Shown here piece after piece: positions 18,041 to 28,479 of a DNA stretch of 64,000 bases. How positions within the stretch are numbered: the stretch's first letter is position 1; each line of letters starts with the position of its first letter. Under the pieces are notes generated by a model, which worked only from the letters and a program-made list of their open reading frames with translations, was not told the origin of the DNA and did not search any database. The position numbers were made by a program, and so were the translations under genes. Location: the NCBI GenBank assembly GCA_965658745.1, contig CBFHTK010000006.1:1-64000 (forward strand). The letters run 5' to 3'. Origin of the DNA: JAHDFB01 sp965658745. GTDB taxonomy: Bacteria > Bacteroidota > Bacteroidia > Chitinophagales > Saprospiraceae.

Positions 18041-21000
18041 ATGAAATTACAGGTTATTTTCCTATTTCTATTTGCTTTGCTAATACAAGTAAGGCCAAGC
18101 CTAGCACAATGCTCTATATCAGAGCAGATTGACATTCCTGATTTGTCTCCAGTTACAGCAAACTTTATCGTAGAGGGTTCTACTAATCCAGATCTCTCTG
18201 GCACTCAGGGTGTATGTGGAATCTATCTTGAATTTGAACATCAGCAAGTTGGGGATTTGACAATTGATTTAACTTCACCATCTGGTCAGAGTATTACACT
18301 AATGGGACCTTCGGGATCTTTTGGAAATACTTCATTTACAGATTGGGAGGTATTATTTGTGCCTTGCGGCTCAGCAGGGAGTCCTGATGTAGGATTCAGC
18401 GAAACCTGGAATAACGATCAACCATGGGGCATTCTTGGGGAGTATAGTGGGTCATATCACCCGTACTTGGGATGTCTTGAGGATTTTGACCAAGGAACAA
18501 TTAATGGAATTTGGAGCCTTCAAATACTCGATAATGCGCTATTCGACTTAGGCGTTTTAAAAGACGCAACTATTTTCTTCTGTGATGAATCTGGATTAGA
18601 TTGTAATATTTGCGAGGCAGATCCTGGTGAATTTGTATCAAATGAAATCAGTATTTGTATTCCTGAATCTGATAGCATTGATCTAATTCCTAGTTTTCAG
18701 AATGGACAACCTTCAGATGATTATCAATTTCTTTACGTTATAAGACAAGGTGAAACGATATTCGATATCGATGAGGCTATTGACATGACAAGCTTTGCCG
18801 CCGGTGCATACGAAGTGTGTGGTTTTTCACTTCATCTTGATGATATAGATAGTATACCTATACTTGAGACTGGAACTTTTGATGATCTTGTTACATCAGT
18901 TGAAAGTATGAACCCCACAATATGTGGAAGTATTAATCAGGATTGTGTCACATTATTATTACAAGAACCACCGGAAACAGTTATTTTGGATGTAACGATA
19001 TGCGATGGAGGTGATTATGAATTTGGAGGTATAGTATATTCAGCAGCTGATCAATATGAGATTGTACGTCCTCAATCAAATGGCTGCGATAGTATTTATA
19101 TTCTGAATCTAGAAACAGCGAATCTAGAAGCTGTGATTTCGGCAAATTCAAACGTACTTAGTTGTGCAGACTCTCAATTATTGTTGACTGGTTCTGATTC
19201 CGAAACCACTAACAGCAGTTTGTTTCAATGGACCACTATTGGTGGTGGTTTTGTTGGCCCTACAGATGAGGAGACAGCTATTGTCAATCAAGCCGGAATT
19301 TATATCCTTACGATTACTGATGGACAATGTGTAAGCACTGACTCAATCCAGATTTTAGTTGATGCGAACACACCATCTATTGTTTTAACTGGAGGAACAC
19401 TTACTTGTGTCAATTCATCTGTAGAAATTGATTTTAGTTCTACAAGTATAATTCAAACCTTCTCTTGGTTAGGCCCAAATGGCTTTACATCGAATATGGA
19501 AGATATCGAAGTGGATTTTCCGGGAATCTATACCGTAACTGTTGAGGCAACAAATGGCTGTATAGCTTCCGAATCAGTTGTAATCAATCAAGCAGGTGAT
19601 GTTCCTATCCTACAATTGAGCGCAGAAACTATTTCGTGCTCGCAACCTCAAATTATCATTGATGTTGATGCTACCTCCAATGCACTCAGTTATGAATGGA
19701 ATGGTCCCAATGGATTTACGTTTTCCGGAAAAAACCCTATTGTGTCTGAAGCTGGAACTTATTTTGTGTCTGCGACTGATGCTTTTGGTTGTGTCGGAAA
19801 CTACTCTATAGAACTTACTGGGACTTCTGACGAATTAGATTACAATTTGAATTTCGAAGACATTCTTTGTCCAAATGAATCCGCAATGGTTTCCATTGCA
19901 ATTGCAGATCCAAATGCTTTTGTTGAATGGACATTGCCAAATAATGATATCCTTTCGGGAACATCAATTTTCACGGAACTAACTGGTATGCATTATGTAT
20001 CCATTATCTCCGAAGGTTGTCAAGCTGTTGATTCATTCAACGTCGAAGAAAATTTCATTAATTTACCAAATGTAGCACCATTTCAGTCCGATATAATTGA
20101 CTGCAATAATCCAAATACTACAGTTTTTCTAAACCCCATAGATAACCAAGCTTTTATTGATTCAGTTGAATGGTTTGGTCCAAATGGTTTTATTTCTAAT
20201 GTTGAAGATATAGTCGTTGAGGTATCTGGTACTTATTCTGCTTTTGTCTATTCGGAGGAGGGTTGTACCCAAATATTTGACTATTTTTTAGAGTTTGATA
20301 CTGAAGTTCCTTCCATTAACGACACTATTTTCCCTCTTACCTGTCTAAACGACAACCCTAGAATAATAACAACTGCTAGCTCAGATTTCACCTATTCTTG
20401 GATTGGCCCAAGTGGTTTTACTTCTTCGGATTCTATTGTTGAAAATCTAACTCCAGGGGAATATTCTCTTACCGTTGCAGACGAAAATAATTGCTCTAGG
20501 CAGTACTACTATCTGGTAACTGTCGACACCTTGCCGATCAATCTTGATCTTAGTGTTGATAATGAGTTGAATTGCATTGTAGATTCCGTTGAGATTCAGT
20601 CTAGCAGTGTGAGTATTAGCAATATATTATGGACTTCGTCCACTGGTTATACAAGTTCTGATCTAATCGCGCATGTTGATGAACCAGGAATGTATTATTT
20701 GATGGCGGAGGGTATTGAAAATGGATGTATTTCTAATGATTCTATTGAGGTCGTGCAAGACCTTGATATTCCTGATCTATTTATTGAAGATCAGTCATTT
20801 AGCTGTGGACAAAATTCTCTTATTTTACAGGCTTCTTCTTCCTCTTCCAATGACATCTATGCATGGACTGGACCTTCCGGATTTATTTCTTCACTACCCG
20901 CACCATTGATATCCGAGCAAGGTCAGTATGCAGTGACAGTGACTAGTTTAAATGGTTGTATAAATTCTGGTACTATCAATGTGAGTCAGGATAATTCTCT

Positions 21001-23419
21001 TCCAGAAATTTCGGTTTCTTATTCAAATGATCTGGATTGCGTGAATACTCAAGCAATCCTAACAGGTTCTACCACAACATCAAATGTCACTTTTATTTGG
21101 AAAGGCCCTAACAATATCTTTGACGACCCAGTAATTACTGTGGATATTCCTGGTGACTATACCTTTATCGTTACTGGTCAAAATGGATGTTCAGATTCTA
21201 TTACTCTAAACGTGCCGTTTACTGGCTCATATCCTGATTTTGAAGCAATTGGTGATACACTAGTCTGCGGAGAAGTTGAAACTAGTATTGACGTTTTAGA
21301 GATAACCCCTGGCGTCGATTATTCTTGGACAGGACCAGGCGGATTTAGCTCTACTTCAAATTTTAATGCAGCTGTCGAGCCCGGTGAATATATTCTTACT
21401 GGCGTAGCTACAAATAGCTGTATTTCAAGAGATACTGCATTTGTTTTCATTGACACAGTTGCAGCGATATTAGATTTTCTGATACTTCCTGATACGTTGA
21501 CATGTACCCAAGAATCAACGCAAATAGAAATATCTTCAGATAAAGATCTCATTAGTTCAAATTGGACTGGTCCATTAGGGTTTGCAGATAGCCTTTTGTC
21601 TATCACTTTATCTAATCCAGGGATATATATATTTTCTGGTATTTCTGAAAATGACTGCATTACAAATTGGCAGATTGAAGTTTTTCAAGATATAGATGCC
21701 CCAGTTTTTTCATTAGTAGCTGATACCTTAGATTGTAATAATGAACAAAGTAGCATACTTCTTACAAATAATGATGTTGAGTCAACTTACAATTGGGAGG
21801 GACCAAGTTTTACTAGCAATTTGCAGTCTCCGATTGTCGAGGATGAAGGAATGTACCTTGTGACTGTAACGGGAGGGAATGGTTGCGTAAAGACAGATTC
21901 AGTTGAAGTTTTAGAGGATTTTGTGATTCCAGACTTAGTTGTGTTTAATGATACCTTACCTTGCGATGGTTCAGCAATTGAGCTATCTGCAATCACTATG
22001 ACTGATGGTGCAACGTTCAGTTGGATGGGTCCAAATGGTTTTGATTCGATAGGTCCATCACCATTGACAGATCTAGCGGGAACTTATTTTGTACAAGTTG
22101 TAGGACCAAATGGATGTTCAACAGAAGAAATGGTCGAGATCGCAGATGTTCCTACAAAACCTACTTTTGATATTGCAAAGTCAAGTGATATTAACTGCGA
22201 ATTTTTGAGCATTAGTCTGCAAGGTGTATCGATTGAAGATGACGAATCAGTTATTTGGACTGGTCCAAATAATCTTGTCTCAGAAGCAGATTCGATTGTT
22301 ACTTTTGAAGCAGGAACATATTTTCTACAGGTTTTAGGGGTAAATGGTTGCAGCGGAATTGATTCAATCGAAGTCAATGTTGATACATTAGCTCCAACCG
22401 TCGAGCTAGAGCAGATAGGGCGAATATTATGCGATGTTAATAATGTCTCTATTTCCGGTTTGGGATCATCTGAGGGAGATGAATTTATCTATAATTGGAG
22501 TACGAATGATGGTATTATTAATTTTGGAGATGATTCTCTTGAACCAGAGATCGAAGGAGTTGGTACCTATACTCTGGTAATTCAAAATTCTGAAAATCAG
22601 TGTATTAATAGGGATTCGATTGAGATAGAGGTAGAAGAGTCTACGTTAGAATCAATTATTACAGCAGTAGATAAACAAACGTGCCAAGGTTTTGAAGATG
22701 GTGTTATTGAAGTTCTTGACGTTAATGGAGGAGTAGAGCCCTACCGTTATGCATTTGAAGGAAGTTCATTTACCGAGTTAGGGTACTTTGATGAGTTGAC
22801 TTCGAATGTTTATAATCTCACAGTTAAAGATAGCTTTGGTTGCGTACTTGATACAGCAATATGGCTTGGATTAGAACGGAGTGTTAAAGTAGACCTTGGG
22901 AATGATACGTTAGTTGATCTTGGAGAAAATGTTAATCTTCAAGCTGTGTTAAGTATTCCTAAAAATGAAATAGTCGATGTTGAATGGGATCCATCTGGTA
23001 TTATCGACTGTAACAACTGTTTGGAGTTCCAATTTGTACCTCCTACGAATATGGTAGTTAGAATTGAAATTGTTGATATAGAGGGGTGTACTGCGGAAGA
23101 TCAAGTAATTATTAGAGTAAAAGAAGATATTAATCTCTATATTCCAAATACATTTACTCCGAATAATGATGGAGTTAATGATGTTTTCTCAATATCAACT
23201 TCAAGAAATGTAGAAAAGGTACTCTTTTTTGACATTTATGATAGATGGGGATCTAAAGTGTTTTCAGATACTGACTTTGTACCTGGTGAAGGACTGTCAT
23301 GGGACGGAAGGCACCTTGGACAGAAAGTACAAGAGGGAGCTTTTGTCTATCTTGCTAAATTGCAGATGGTCAATGGTGAAATAGAGGTGATCAGAGGAGA
23401 CATTACTGTAATTAGGTAG
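18041..23419 (+). CDS. Giant T9SS type B protein with P-domain and about 15 Ig-like repeats
   Basis: This 1792-residue protein has a signal peptide (about 1-22, ending LAQ) followed by a proprotein-convertase P-domain (about 25-185, with SPSGQSITL and WSLQILDN). About 15 Ig-like repeats of roughly 75-80 residues follow, each with a core W-x-GP-x-GF-x-S, then PGxYxVTV, then NGC. After these come a SprB-like module (about 1548-1610), a cysteine-pair linker (CNNC) and a CHU_C domain (about 1698-1792; FTPNNDGVNDVF, YDRWGSKVF). No protease domain is present, so the P-domain acts here as a binding or structural module (inference). It is probably a long filamentous surface adhesin exported by T9SS. 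Confidence 0.9.
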   Translation: MKLQVIFLFLFALLIQVRPSLAQCSISEQIDIPDLSPVTANFIVEGSTNPDLSGTQGVCGIYLEFEHQQVGDLTIDLTSPSGQSITLMGPSGSFGNTSFTDWEVLFVPCGSAGSPDVGFSETWNNDQPWGILGEYSGSYHPYLGCLEDFDQGTINGIWSLQILDNALFDLGVLKDATIFFCDESGLDCNICEADPGEFVSNEISICIPESDSIDLIPSFQNGQPSDDYQFLYVIRQGETIFDIDEAIDMTSFAAGAYEVCGFSLHLDDIDSIPILETGTFDDLVTSVESMNPTICGSINQDCVTLLLQEPPETVILDVTICDGGDYEFGGIVYSAADQYEIVRPQSNGCDSIYILNLETANLEAVISANSNVLSCADSQLLLTGSDSETTNSSLFQWTTIGGGFVGPTDEETAIVNQAGIYILTITDGQCVSTDSIQILVDANTPSIVLTGGTLTCVNSSVEIDFSSTSIIQTFSWLGPNGFTSNMEDIEVDFPGIYTVTVEATNGCIASESVVINQAGDVPILQLSAETISCSQPQIIIDVDATSNALSYEWNGPNGFTFSGKNPIVSEAGTYFVSATDAFGCVGNYSIELTGTSDELDYNLNFEDILCPNESAMVSIAIADPNAFVEWTLPNNDILSGTSIFTELTGMHYVSIISEGCQAVDSFNVEENFINLPNVAPFQSDIIDCNNPNTTVFLNPIDNQAFIDSVEWFGPNGFISNVEDIVVEVSGTYSAFVYSEEGCTQIFDYFLEFDTEVPSINDTIFPLTCLNDNPRIITTASSDFTYSWIGPSGFTSSDSIVENLTPGEYSLTVADENNCSRQYYYLVTVDTLPINLDLSVDNELNCIVDSVEIQSSSVSISNILWTSSTGYTSSDLIAHVDEPGMYYLMAEGIENGCISNDSIEVVQDLDIPDLFIEDQSFSCGQNSLILQASSSSSNDIYAWTGPSGFISSLPAPLISEQGQYAVTVTSLNGCINSGTINVSQDNSLPEISVSYSNDLDCVNTQAILTGSTTTSNVTFIWKGPNNIFDDPVITVDIPGDYTFIVTGQNGCSDSITLNVPFTGSYPDFEAIGDTLVCGEVETSIDVLEITPGVDYSWTGPGGFSSTSNFNAAVEPGEYILTGVATNSCISRDTAFVFIDTVAAILDFLILPDTLTCTQESTQIEISSDKDLISSNWTGPLGFADSLLSITLSNPGIYIFSGISENDCITNWQIEVFQDIDAPVFSLVADTLDCNNEQSSILLTNNDVESTYNWEGPSFTSNLQSPIVEDEGMYLVTVTGGNGCVKTDSVEVLEDFVIPDLVVFNDTLPCDGSAIELSAITMTDGATFSWMGPNGFDSIGPSPLTDLAGTYFVQVVGPNGCSTEEMVEIADVPTKPTFDIAKSSDINCEFLSISLQGVSIEDDESVIWTGPNNLVSEADSIVTFEAGTYFLQVLGVNGCSGIDSIEVNVDTLAPTVELEQIGRILCDVNNVSISGLGSSEGDEFIYNWSTNDGIINFGDDSLEPEIEGVGTYTLVIQNSENQCINRDSIEIEVEESTLESIITAVDKQTCQGFEDGVIEVLDVNGGVEPYRYAFEGSSFTELGYFDELTSNVYNLTVKDSFGCVLDTAIWLGLERSVKVDLGNDTLVDLGENVNLQAVLSIPKNEIVDVEWDPSGIIDCNNCLEFQFVPPTNMVVRIEIVDIEGCTAEDQVIIRVKEDINLYIPNTFTPNNDGVNDVFSISTSRNVEKVLFFDIYDRWGSKVFSDTDFVPGEGLSWDGRHLGQKVQEGAFVYLAKLQMVNGEIEVIRGDITVIR
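19160..22600 (+). repeat. About 15 tandem Ig-like protein repeats (W-x-GP-x-GF)
   Basis: Counted by the W-x-GP core or its degenerate forms in the translation of the gene at 18041. Units 4, 7 and 15 have lost the GP (WTLPNN, WTSSTGY, WSTNDG). The inter-core spacing is about 230 bases. Confidence 0.8.
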
Positions 23420-23486
23420 GTGCTTAGCATAAATTACGATTTATTGAAATAAAACCAAATATTCCACTAATTCTAAATGTTATTAT

Positions 23487-23494
23487 TAGATTTG
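23487..23494 (+). promoter_or_regulatory. Candidate -7 promoter box (TAGATTTG)
   Basis: Exact TAnnTTTG match 32 bases before the ATG at 23527, suggesting that the fourth giant gene can be transcribed from its own promoter. No convincing -33 TTG is seen at the usual distance. Confidence 0.45.
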
Positions 23495-23526
23495 TCAATT
23501 ACATTATACAAACTAGAAAATTTCAT

Positions 23527-26500
23527 ATGAAGAAAGTTTTACAGATTCTTTCTATACTACTACTACTATTATTGATTAATTCTTTTGATCAATCACTAGA
23601 GGCTCAGTGCACCGGTGACGTGGGGCAACCTCCTACTGATTTTTGTGATGATGCTCCGGTTTTATGTACAATTGATGAGCTTCAAAGTTATTGTTTACAG
23701 ATGACTTCTGGTAATACAGGTGGTCCGCAACCATCACCCTTATGTCCGGGAACTAATTCCACATCTAATAATATCTTTTGGTTTTCATTTGTAGCTTCTA
23801 CAAATAATATACAGATCGAGCTCTTTATTTATGATTGTACGTCCGTGCCTGACGGAGGAGGTAACCTAGTACAAGGAATACAATACGGTATTTATGAAGA
23901 TTGCTCTTTTGAGACTGTTGTTGATTGCGATGGGGGAGCTAATACCGGTGTTGTACAATTTGGTAGCAATGATTTTATTCCTGGTAACACATACGTCATT
24001 TTTGTGGATGGTTTTGCTGGTTCAGCTTGTACAGTTGAATTCACAATACTTCAGGGACTTGGTGAGTATTTAGTTGATGATCCGTTAGGTGTTAGTGAGC
24101 TTTTTGATGGGTCTTCATTTGATCCGCCTTTAACTGGTCAAGAAGTATGCTTAGGAGGTGATATTACTTTTTCAGTAGATGCCCCAGATGGAAGTGGTGC
24201 AATTGATTACTATTGGACTATTGATCCTCCCACAACTGATTTTCCAGACGGTATAATCTCTGAAGAGGGTCAATCATCTGTAATTGTTAATTTTCCTAGT
24301 CCAGGATTTTACGAAATATGCGGTTTCGCATACACAGCCTGTGATTCCTCAGATGTATATTGCCAGACTGTCGAAGTTGTGCAAGTAGCTGATGAGGTAT
24401 TTGAAGATTTTGAGGTTTGTGAAGGGGAATTTCCTACATCTGGACCTCCAGGATGGCTCGGCCCCCCAATTACAGGTCCCGGTCTTAGTACACATATGGC
24501 GGAAGATGCGACATATAGTTGTGATTACATGCAAGTGGTTAACGTGATTCAAAATGATCTGCAACCTCCTGAAAGTATAGAAGTGACCGTATGTAATGAT
24601 GGGGCCTTCGCTACATATCAGGTTTGTGATCAAATTTTCACCCAAAGTACGCCAACTCAAGGAGTTCTAGTACAGTGCCCTAATGCCGATCAAAATGGTT
24701 GTGATTCAACTGTTCAGGTAATATTAGTGTTCATAAACGTTATAAATCAACTTCAAGATCCGATCTGTTCCGATGGACAGCTCAACTTTAGTTGGATTGG
24801 GGTGGTGCCTAATCCTGGGCCTTTCACGAATATCACTTATAACTTGTTTTTAGACAATGTTCTTATTTTCACAGAGAACGCAGAAAATTTCAATATTACC
24901 ACAGAGAGTTTTCCTGCACCGATTGAGGGTGGTACTTACTACCTGCAGATTCTAGTAGAGCAATTTGGTGAGATTTGTGAATTTAATTCGTCACCTGTTT
25001 CTGTCAATGTTGATAATTTGTTGCCGCAAGCACCACCTGTTGGAATGTGGGCTGTAAATCCATGTATTCAGGACTCTGTTACATACCAACTGGGAAGTTC
25101 TGCCAATCCTAATTTGGATTATATTTGGACTGTCACTCCGTCCACAAATTTAGGAATTAGTGGTTTGACAGGAACATCGATTGGAATCAATTGGGAAAAT
25201 GGAAATCCTAACACTACCTACGAAATTTGTGTTACGGCCGATAATGGTTGTGGTTTAAGCCCAGAGATTTGTGAAGAGATAAATCTCCTCGCACAGCCTA
25301 CAGCAAATTATACTGGTCCAGATACAATATGTATTACTGATGTAGCGCAGATCACTTATGATGGTTCAGTAATTACAAATGGCGATTATACGTGGAATTT
25401 TGGAGGAGGAGACATAGGAGGTGCAGATGCAAATTCAGCAGGTCCTTTTGATGTCGGTTTCGCTACTTCTGGAAATAAGATAATTTCAGTGAGTGTTAAT
25501 CAAGGAACTTGTGTGAGCGAAGTTTTTGTTGATTCTGTTCAAGTTGTTACACCATTAGCAGCTCCTGTAATTAATTGTACTTCGGCGACTGACTCCATTG
25601 GTTTTAGCTGGGATGATTTAGCTGATGGATATATAGTTAATGTAATAACTGCACCTGGTACAGCCGTTTTTGATCAAGGAATTAGTACATTTAATGTTAC
25701 AGGCTTGGCGCCAAATGATGAGGTGACAATAGAAGTTATAGCTTTAGACAATGGGTTTTGTCCGAATGTTCCTGATACGATTACATGTATTGCGCAAAAT
25801 TGTCCACCTGTCGATATTTCAATAGGTCTAGTAGATACAATTTGCTTGGATGCAGGTGCAGCACAAGTTGACCTTAATGCTGTGATTATGCCATTTGATA
25901 ATAATGCTGTTCAGACTTGGTCCGGACCGGGAATTGTCGATGCTGATGCTGGAACGTTCGATCCAGTCACTGCAACGCCTGGAGAACACCAGATTGTTTT
26001 GGATTATGTAACTGATTGTCCATATTCTTCTAGTATTGTTATAGTGGTTCTCGAGCAACCAGTAAGTACTTTCAATGCGACAGATACGATATGTATAACT
26101 GATGAAGCTGATATAAATTACACTGGTACATTTGCTAATGGGGATTTTAATTGGGATTTCGAAGATGGTACAGAAGTCGGATCAGGAAATGGACCTTATA
26201 CGGTAACTTGGACGACTCCAGGTCTTAAGACAATTAGTACGTCCGTAGAGAATGAAGGATGTGCTTCTGAAGTTTATTCCGAGACAATTCTTGTGCAAGA
26301 AGAATTGACACCACCACAGATTGACTGTAATTCTCAAACTAATGATGTTACTTTTGATTGGAATGCAGTTGTGAATGCCACTGGCTATGAAATCACCATT
26401 AACGGTGAAGTTCAAGATACGATCAATGGAACAAGTTACTTCGTTGACGGCCTTGAGCCTGGTAATGTGGTGGAAATTGTGGTTACAGCTTTTTCTAACA

Positions 26501-28335
26501 ATATGTGTGCAGACGTATCTACTTTTGCGAGTTGTGAAGCTGCAAGTTGCCCTCCCGTTATATTGAGTATAACTGCCGACGAAACGTCTTTTTGTTTGGA
26601 TAATAATACAACATCCATAAACCTTACTGGTGAAGCTATCGGAGGAGATCCCGCCGCTTCTTTGACTTGGAGCGGAACAGCTGTGAATGCCAATGGTGAT
26701 TTTGATCCTGCTGCAGCTGGACCAGGTATTCACGAGGTTTATTTGAACTATTTGATTGATAATTGCGAGTCCGTTGATACTATCGTTATGACAGTTAATC
26801 AAGCACCTGTATCGTCTTTCACTACACAAGATGTTATCTGTGTCACAGATACATTTTTTGTGGATTTTGATGGTAGCTTTGATACAGCAGCAACATTCGA
26901 CTGGACAACTTCTGGCGGAAATATATCAGGGGTTGAGCCTGGTCCTTACAAAATTTGGTTCAACGCTGCTGGAACATACGATTTAAGCTTGACATTAAGT
27001 GAATTTGGCTGTGACAGTGAAACGTTTACTCAGAATGTCACCGTAGAACCTGAGTTGACTTTACCTAATCCGGGGTTCTCATGTGATGCAACTACCAGCT
27101 CAATAAGCTTTAGTTGGCCAGACGTGCCTTGTGCATCGGGATATACAATATTTGTCGATGGAAATGAGGTAAGTACGCAGTCAACAACCGAGTATTCCGT
27201 TGATAATCTTGATCCTGATGAGAATGTTGATTTTGAGATCATAGCTATTTCAGAATGTGCATGTGGAGATGAGACATTCAGTATTAATTGTACAACTCTA
27301 GCCTGTCCAGTTGTAAATGTTGATCTTCAAGATCAAGCAGATATCTGTCTAGATGATTCTGCCGCGCCGGTTCAGCTAAGTGTAGATGTAACTGGAGCGA
27401 CTGGTAATGAACTAGTTTCTTGGATTGGTGATGGAGTTAACAACTCTGGACTTTTTAATCCAGTAATTGTTGGTCCTGGTGTACATCAAATTGAATATCT
27501 ATTGTTCAATGACAATTGTAATTACAGTGACGTTATCACAATAAATGTTTTTGAAGCTCCGACTGCAGAGGTTTTATTTACGGATCCTAGTTGTCCTGGT
27601 GATGAGAATGGAACTATAGAGGTCACGGCTACTGATGGAAGTGGGGAATACTCAATATTTGTTAACGATGAGTTGATAAATGGAAATGCTGTCGCAAACT
27701 TGCCAGGAGCAAATTATACAATCGATGTAGTTGACGGCAATGGTTGTTCTTATAGTGAAGTAGTAACATTAATTCAGCCAGGTGACAATCCTGTGGGAAT
27801 CCAAGGTTCAACAAGTATTATTGCTGGTGATAGTAATTCGTATTCAATTAATATCGATGTACCAGTCAATGAAATAACGAACATTGTATGGTCCGACTCA
27901 ACTGGAACAGTTCTTTGTCAGGGTGTAGATTGCGCTACGCTTGATTTTGCACCTCAAGAAGATTTAAGACTGTGCGTACTGGTAGAGTATGGTGATGGCT
28001 GTACAACTGAAGATTGTATTGATGTAAGAGTAGAACAAGTTCGTCAAGTATACATTCCTAATATTTTCTCACCTGATGGTGATGGAGTGAATGATGTGTT
28101 CTTGATTTTCCCTAACGATGAAATTGTTGAAATGCCATTGATGCAAGTTTACAATAGATGGGGAGAGAAAATGTTTGAAGCAACAGATATAGCTCTAGAC
28201 GGAACCGGACCTAATTGGGATGGTACTTTCAGAGGCAACAAGCTAAATCCTGGAGTATATGTCTACCAACTATTTGTGGTTTATAAAGATGGTACTCCAG
28301 AAACGATTTCAGGAGATCTTACCATCTCTCGATAA
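23527..28335 (+). CDS. Giant T9SS type B protein with PKD-FN3-Ig super-repeats
   Basis: This 1602-residue protein has a signal peptide (about 1-27, ending LEAQ), then a pre-peptidase-like beta-sandwich (about 30-180, with WFSFVAS and NTYVIFVDG) and PKD/Ig-like modules. Three copies of an ordered PKD-FN3-Ig triple module lie at about residues 590-1345. A SprB-like module (about 1355-1418) and a CHU_C domain (about 1508-1602; FSPDGDGVNDVF, YNRWGEKMF) end the protein. The C-terminal cassette matches those of the two preceding genes, so all three are likely T9SS type B cargo. It is the last gene of the array; a strong terminator follows 21 bases later. Confidence 0.9.
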   Translation: MKKVLQILSILLLLLLINSFDQSLEAQCTGDVGQPPTDFCDDAPVLCTIDELQSYCLQMTSGNTGGPQPSPLCPGTNSTSNNIFWFSFVASTNNIQIELFIYDCTSVPDGGGNLVQGIQYGIYEDCSFETVVDCDGGANTGVVQFGSNDFIPGNTYVIFVDGFAGSACTVEFTILQGLGEYLVDDPLGVSELFDGSSFDPPLTGQEVCLGGDITFSVDAPDGSGAIDYYWTIDPPTTDFPDGIISEEGQSSVIVNFPSPGFYEICGFAYTACDSSDVYCQTVEVVQVADEVFEDFEVCEGEFPTSGPPGWLGPPITGPGLSTHMAEDATYSCDYMQVVNVIQNDLQPPESIEVTVCNDGAFATYQVCDQIFTQSTPTQGVLVQCPNADQNGCDSTVQVILVFINVINQLQDPICSDGQLNFSWIGVVPNPGPFTNITYNLFLDNVLIFTENAENFNITTESFPAPIEGGTYYLQILVEQFGEICEFNSSPVSVNVDNLLPQAPPVGMWAVNPCIQDSVTYQLGSSANPNLDYIWTVTPSTNLGISGLTGTSIGINWENGNPNTTYEICVTADNGCGLSPEICEEINLLAQPTANYTGPDTICITDVAQITYDGSVITNGDYTWNFGGGDIGGADANSAGPFDVGFATSGNKIISVSVNQGTCVSEVFVDSVQVVTPLAAPVINCTSATDSIGFSWDDLADGYIVNVITAPGTAVFDQGISTFNVTGLAPNDEVTIEVIALDNGFCPNVPDTITCIAQNCPPVDISIGLVDTICLDAGAAQVDLNAVIMPFDNNAVQTWSGPGIVDADAGTFDPVTATPGEHQIVLDYVTDCPYSSSIVIVVLEQPVSTFNATDTICITDEADINYTGTFANGDFNWDFEDGTEVGSGNGPYTVTWTTPGLKTISTSVENEGCASEVYSETILVQEELTPPQIDCNSQTNDVTFDWNAVVNATGYEITINGEVQDTINGTSYFVDGLEPGNVVEIVVTAFSNNMCADVSTFASCEAASCPPVILSITADETSFCLDNNTTSINLTGEAIGGDPAASLTWSGTAVNANGDFDPAAAGPGIHEVYLNYLIDNCESVDTIVMTVNQAPVSSFTTQDVICVTDTFFVDFDGSFDTAATFDWTTSGGNISGVEPGPYKIWFNAAGTYDLSLTLSEFGCDSETFTQNVTVEPELTLPNPGFSCDATTSSISFSWPDVPCASGYTIFVDGNEVSTQSTTEYSVDNLDPDENVDFEIIAISECACGDETFSINCTTLACPVVNVDLQDQADICLDDSAAPVQLSVDVTGATGNELVSWIGDGVNNSGLFNPVIVGPGVHQIEYLLFNDNCNYSDVITINVFEAPTAEVLFTDPSCPGDENGTIEVTATDGSGEYSIFVNDELINGNAVANLPGANYTIDVVDGNGCSYSEVVTLIQPGDNPVGIQGSTSIIAGDSNSYSINIDVPVNEITNIVWSDSTGTVLCQGVDCATLDFAPQEDLRLCVLVEYGDGCTTEDCIDVRVEQVRQVYIPNIFSPDGDGVNDVFLIFPNDEIVEMPLMQVYNRWGEKMFEATDIALDGTGPNWDGTFRGNKLNPGVYVYQLFVVYKDGTPETISGDLTISR
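25296..27560 (+). repeat. Three PKD-FN3-Ig triple-module super-repeats (about 750 bp period)
   Basis: PKD modules begin near 25296, 26055 and 26800; each is marked by xCITDxxxI or ICVTDTFF. FN3-like modules, marked by F-x-W followed by a GLxPxxxVxxEV-like strand, begin near 25550, 26310 and 27050. Ig-like modules, marked by ICLD and PGxHQI, begin near 25812, 26560 and 27310. Confidence 0.75.
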
Positions 28336-28356
28336 AGTAGAAATTACAAAATATAG

Positions 28357-28393
28357 AAAAAGGGGGATCTCAAACTTTGAGATCCCCCTTTTT
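28357..28393 (+). terminator. Strong terminator closing the giant-gene array
   Basis: The arms 28357-28374 and 28376-28393 are exact reverse complements of 18 bases around one central base, with a GGGGGATCTC core and an A-tract/T-tract at the ends. The symmetric A and T tracts mean it could also act on the opposite strand. Confidence 0.93.
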
Positions 28394-28479
28394 AAGTAGT
28401 GAGGGATGTCGATTTGTATGTGGCTTGGTCCGTATTAAGCAATTTCAATTGATTATTTTAATTTGTAACTTCGAGTTAA

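Noticed and set aside
26182..26829. Long minus-strand ORF (215 codons)
   Set aside because: It lies wholly within the giant + strand gene at 23527, is rich in cysteine, serine and isoleucine as expected of an antisense shadow, and has no promoter.
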